A DNA stretch of 64,000 nt. It comes from Curtobacterium sp. 9128. GTDB taxonomy: Bacteria > Actinomycetota > Actinomycetes > Actinomycetales > Microbacteriaceae. Positions 62,954 through 64,000 of this stretch are shown here, one piece after another (position 1 is the first letter of the stretch; the number at the start of each line of letters is the position of its first letter). The notes beneath the pieces are model-generated. The model had not been told where the DNA came from and searched no databases. It saw only the letters and a program-made list of their open reading frames with translations. Location of the stretch: NCBI RefSeq assembly GCF_900086645.1, contig NZ_LT576451.1, positions 2,852,001-2,916,000 of the forward strand, in the 5' to 3' direction. The translations under genes and the position numbers were made by a program.

Positions 62954-62957
62954 GCCT
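62952..62957 (+). promoter_or_regulatory. -10 box TAGCCT of the DUF3515 gene
   Basis: TAGCCT lies 9 nt before ATG 62967 and shares two bases with the thiL -10 box on the other strand. Confidence 0.48.
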
Positions 62958-62966
62958 GGACTCTCG

Positions 62967-63452
62967 ATGGACACTGTGCGCCGCCCCCTGCGGATCCTCG
63001 CCGGACTCGGCGTCGTGGTCGCCCTCGCCGCCGGACTGACCGGGTGCACGAACGCCGTCACGATGACCGCAGCCCCGTCGGCGAACGCCGCAGCGTGTGC
63101 AGCCGCCCAGGTCCGCCTGCCGGACACGGTCGACACGAAGTACCAGCTCCGCAACACGAACGCCCAGTCCACCGCTGCGTGGGGCGACCCCTCGGCGGCG
63201 CTCTACCACTGCGGTGTCGCTGTCCCGACGGTCTCCGACCTGCCGTGCTTCTCGAAGGGGTCGGTCGACTGGATCCGCGACGACGAGGGGAGGCAGATCG
63301 TCTACACGACGTTCGGGCGTGACCCCGCGGTGCAGGTCGTCATCGACTCCACGAAGACCACGGACCAGGTCCTGCAGGACATCGGCAACGCCGTCGAGAC
63401 GCTGCCGAAGGACGGGCACGAGTGCCTCGACCCGTCCGACGTGCAGGGCTGA
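62967..63452 (+). CDS. DUF3515 lipoprotein
   Basis: 161 residues. The signal peptide ends in the lipobox LAAGLTGC (Cys near residue 27). The mature part has conserved cysteines (AACAAAQVRLP, YHCGV, LPCFSKG, HECL) that probably form disulfides outside the cell. It matches DUF3515, which is nearly always next to ddl and thiL in actinobacteria; function unknown. The TAGCCT box 9 nt before the ATG suggests a very short leader. Confidence 0.88.
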   Translation: MDTVRRPLRILAGLGVVVALAAGLTGCTNAVTMTAAPSANAAACAAAQVRLPDTVDTKYQLRNTNAQSTAAWGDPSAALYHCGVAVPTVSDLPCFSKGSVDWIRDDEGRQIVYTTFGRDPAVQVVIDSTKTTDQVLQDIGNAVETLPKDGHECLDPSDVQG

Positions 63453-63465
63453 CGCGACCCACCAC

Positions 63466-63509
63466 CGGACGGGAGGCTCGTGGCGGGCCCGCCACGAGCC
63501 TCCCGTCCG
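63466..63509. terminator. Perfect 44-bp palindrome, GACGGGAGGC family
   Basis: Two 22-bp arms meet at GGG/CCC with no loop. It sits between the converging DUF3515 and ddl genes, 13 bp after the former. Its core matches the copy at 40291-40330. Confidence 0.75.
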
Positions 63510-63549
63510 TTCCGGTGCGCGCTGATGCCCCGGACGGTCCGAGACCGCG

Positions 63550-64000
63550 TCAGCGGACGGCGGCGCGACCCAGCTCGATGAGCTCGGCGACGAGCTCCGG
63601 GTAGCTGACCCCGGTGGCCGCCCAGCAGCGCGGGTACATCGAGAACGGGGTGAAGCCCGGCATCGTGTTGACCTCGTTCACGACGAAGCCGTCGTCGGTC
63701 AGGAAGCAGTCGACGCGGGCGAGTCCGGAGCCGCCGATCGCCTCGAAGGCGCGGGCACCGATGGAGCGGATCTCGTCGGTCTCGGCCTCGGTCAGCGGCG
63801 CCGGGCAGAGGAGCTGCTCGTCCCCGCCGAGGTACTTCGACGCGAAGTCGTAGAAGCCGTCCTCGGCGACGACGATCTCGCCGGGCAGGCTCGTGCGCGG
63901 CGTGCCGTTGCGGCCTTCGAGGACGGCGACCTCGACCTCGCGACCGACGACGCGGGGTTCGACGATGACCTTGCTGTCGTGCTCGAACGCCAGGTGCATC
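63550..64000 (-). CDS. ddl: D-alanine--D-alanine ligase (3' part; runs off right edge)
   Basis: The visible 150 C-terminal residues carry VIVEPRVVGREVEVAVL, GEIVVAEDGFYDFASKY, RVDCFLTDDG and VNEVNTMPGFTPFSMYP. This is the ATP-grasp catalytic end of Ddl, with metal-binding Asp, Glu and Asn residues in place. The enzyme makes the dipeptide for peptidoglycan stems. The rest lies beyond the window. Confidence 0.94.
   Translation of the reverse strand, partial: MHLAFEHDSKVIVEPRVVGREVEVAVLEGRNGTPRTSLPGEIVVAEDGFYDFASKYLGGDEQLLCPAPLTEAETDEIRSIGARAFEAIGGSGLARVDCFLTDDGFVVNEVNTMPGFTPFSMYPRCWAATGVSYPELVAELIELGRAAVR

Overview
The window is one contiguous stretch of a high-GC actinobacterial chromosome, very probably from Microbacteriaceae and most likely Curtobacterium or a close relative. 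The grounds are the very high GC with G/C-ending codons, the frequent GTG starts, Lsr2, DivIVA-type coiled-coil proteins, KhpA, DUF2469 and DUF3515 proteins, and the conserved rpsP-trmD, smc-ftsY-ffh and rpsB-tsf-pyrH-frr-cdsA neighbourhoods. A four-gene cluster that looks able to make cyclohexanecarboxyl-CoA fits Curtobacterium, because omega-cyclohexyl fatty acids are known from C. pusillum. I see no CRISPR array, insertion sequence, prophage, tRNA or rRNA gene. The left edge cuts prfB and the right edge cuts ddl.

Layout. 1-5.2 kb: prfB (partial), a small Cys/His protein, an HSL-type esterase, an MFS exporter, a 2H phosphoesterase and a cysteine desulfurase, all on minus. 5.2-12.2 kb: alpha-glucan metabolism on plus (glgX, glgE, glgB). 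12.4-20 kb: cell-envelope and redox genes (thioredoxin-TPR protein, a fused membrane/lipoprotein, two DivIVA-like proteins, an alpha/beta hydrolase, a transglycosylase). 20-24.3 kb: rpsB-tsf, pyrH-frr-cdsA. 24.5-27 kb: a sugar/proton symporter and a degenerate M23 lipoprotein. 27.1-31.2 kb: yraN-comM-dprA-xerC. 31.3-37.1 kb: lsr2, DUF2469, rnhB-lepB-rplS and rpsP-khpA-rimM-trmD, with map placed antisense between trmD and rplS.

37.3-44.7 kb holds the most interesting block. It contains a 1052-residue fusion of an EPSP-synthase-like domain to an acyl-CoA ligase, an acyl-CoA dehydrogenase, an SDR with the FabL-type Y-x6-K signature, and a 2,4-dienoyl-CoA-reductase-like flavoenzyme. This gene set matches the published logic of shikimate conversion to cyclohexanecarboxyl-CoA, the starter for omega-cyclohexyl fatty acids. 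44.8-64 kb: a YbdK-type carboxylate-amine ligase, ffh, lipB-lipA, ftsY, a TerC-family transporter behind a probable Mn2+ riboswitch, smc, mutM, rnc, rpmF-yceD, coaD, recG, rsmD, thiL, a DUF3515 lipoprotein and ddl (partial).

The intergenic DNA is unusually structured. (i) Nine hairpins share GACGGGAGGC/GCCTCCCGTC ends but have variable, self-complementary inner stems, and they sit at gene ends. (ii) A 19-bp CCTACGCGCGATTC repeat occurs as direct copies plus one inverted copy at two loci. (iii) A palindromic TGTCGTACGACA repeat occurs at two loci. (iv) Many starts have a TANNNT box exactly 6-7 nt upstream and no Shine-Dalgarno, implying leaderless mRNAs; this also decides several start codons.
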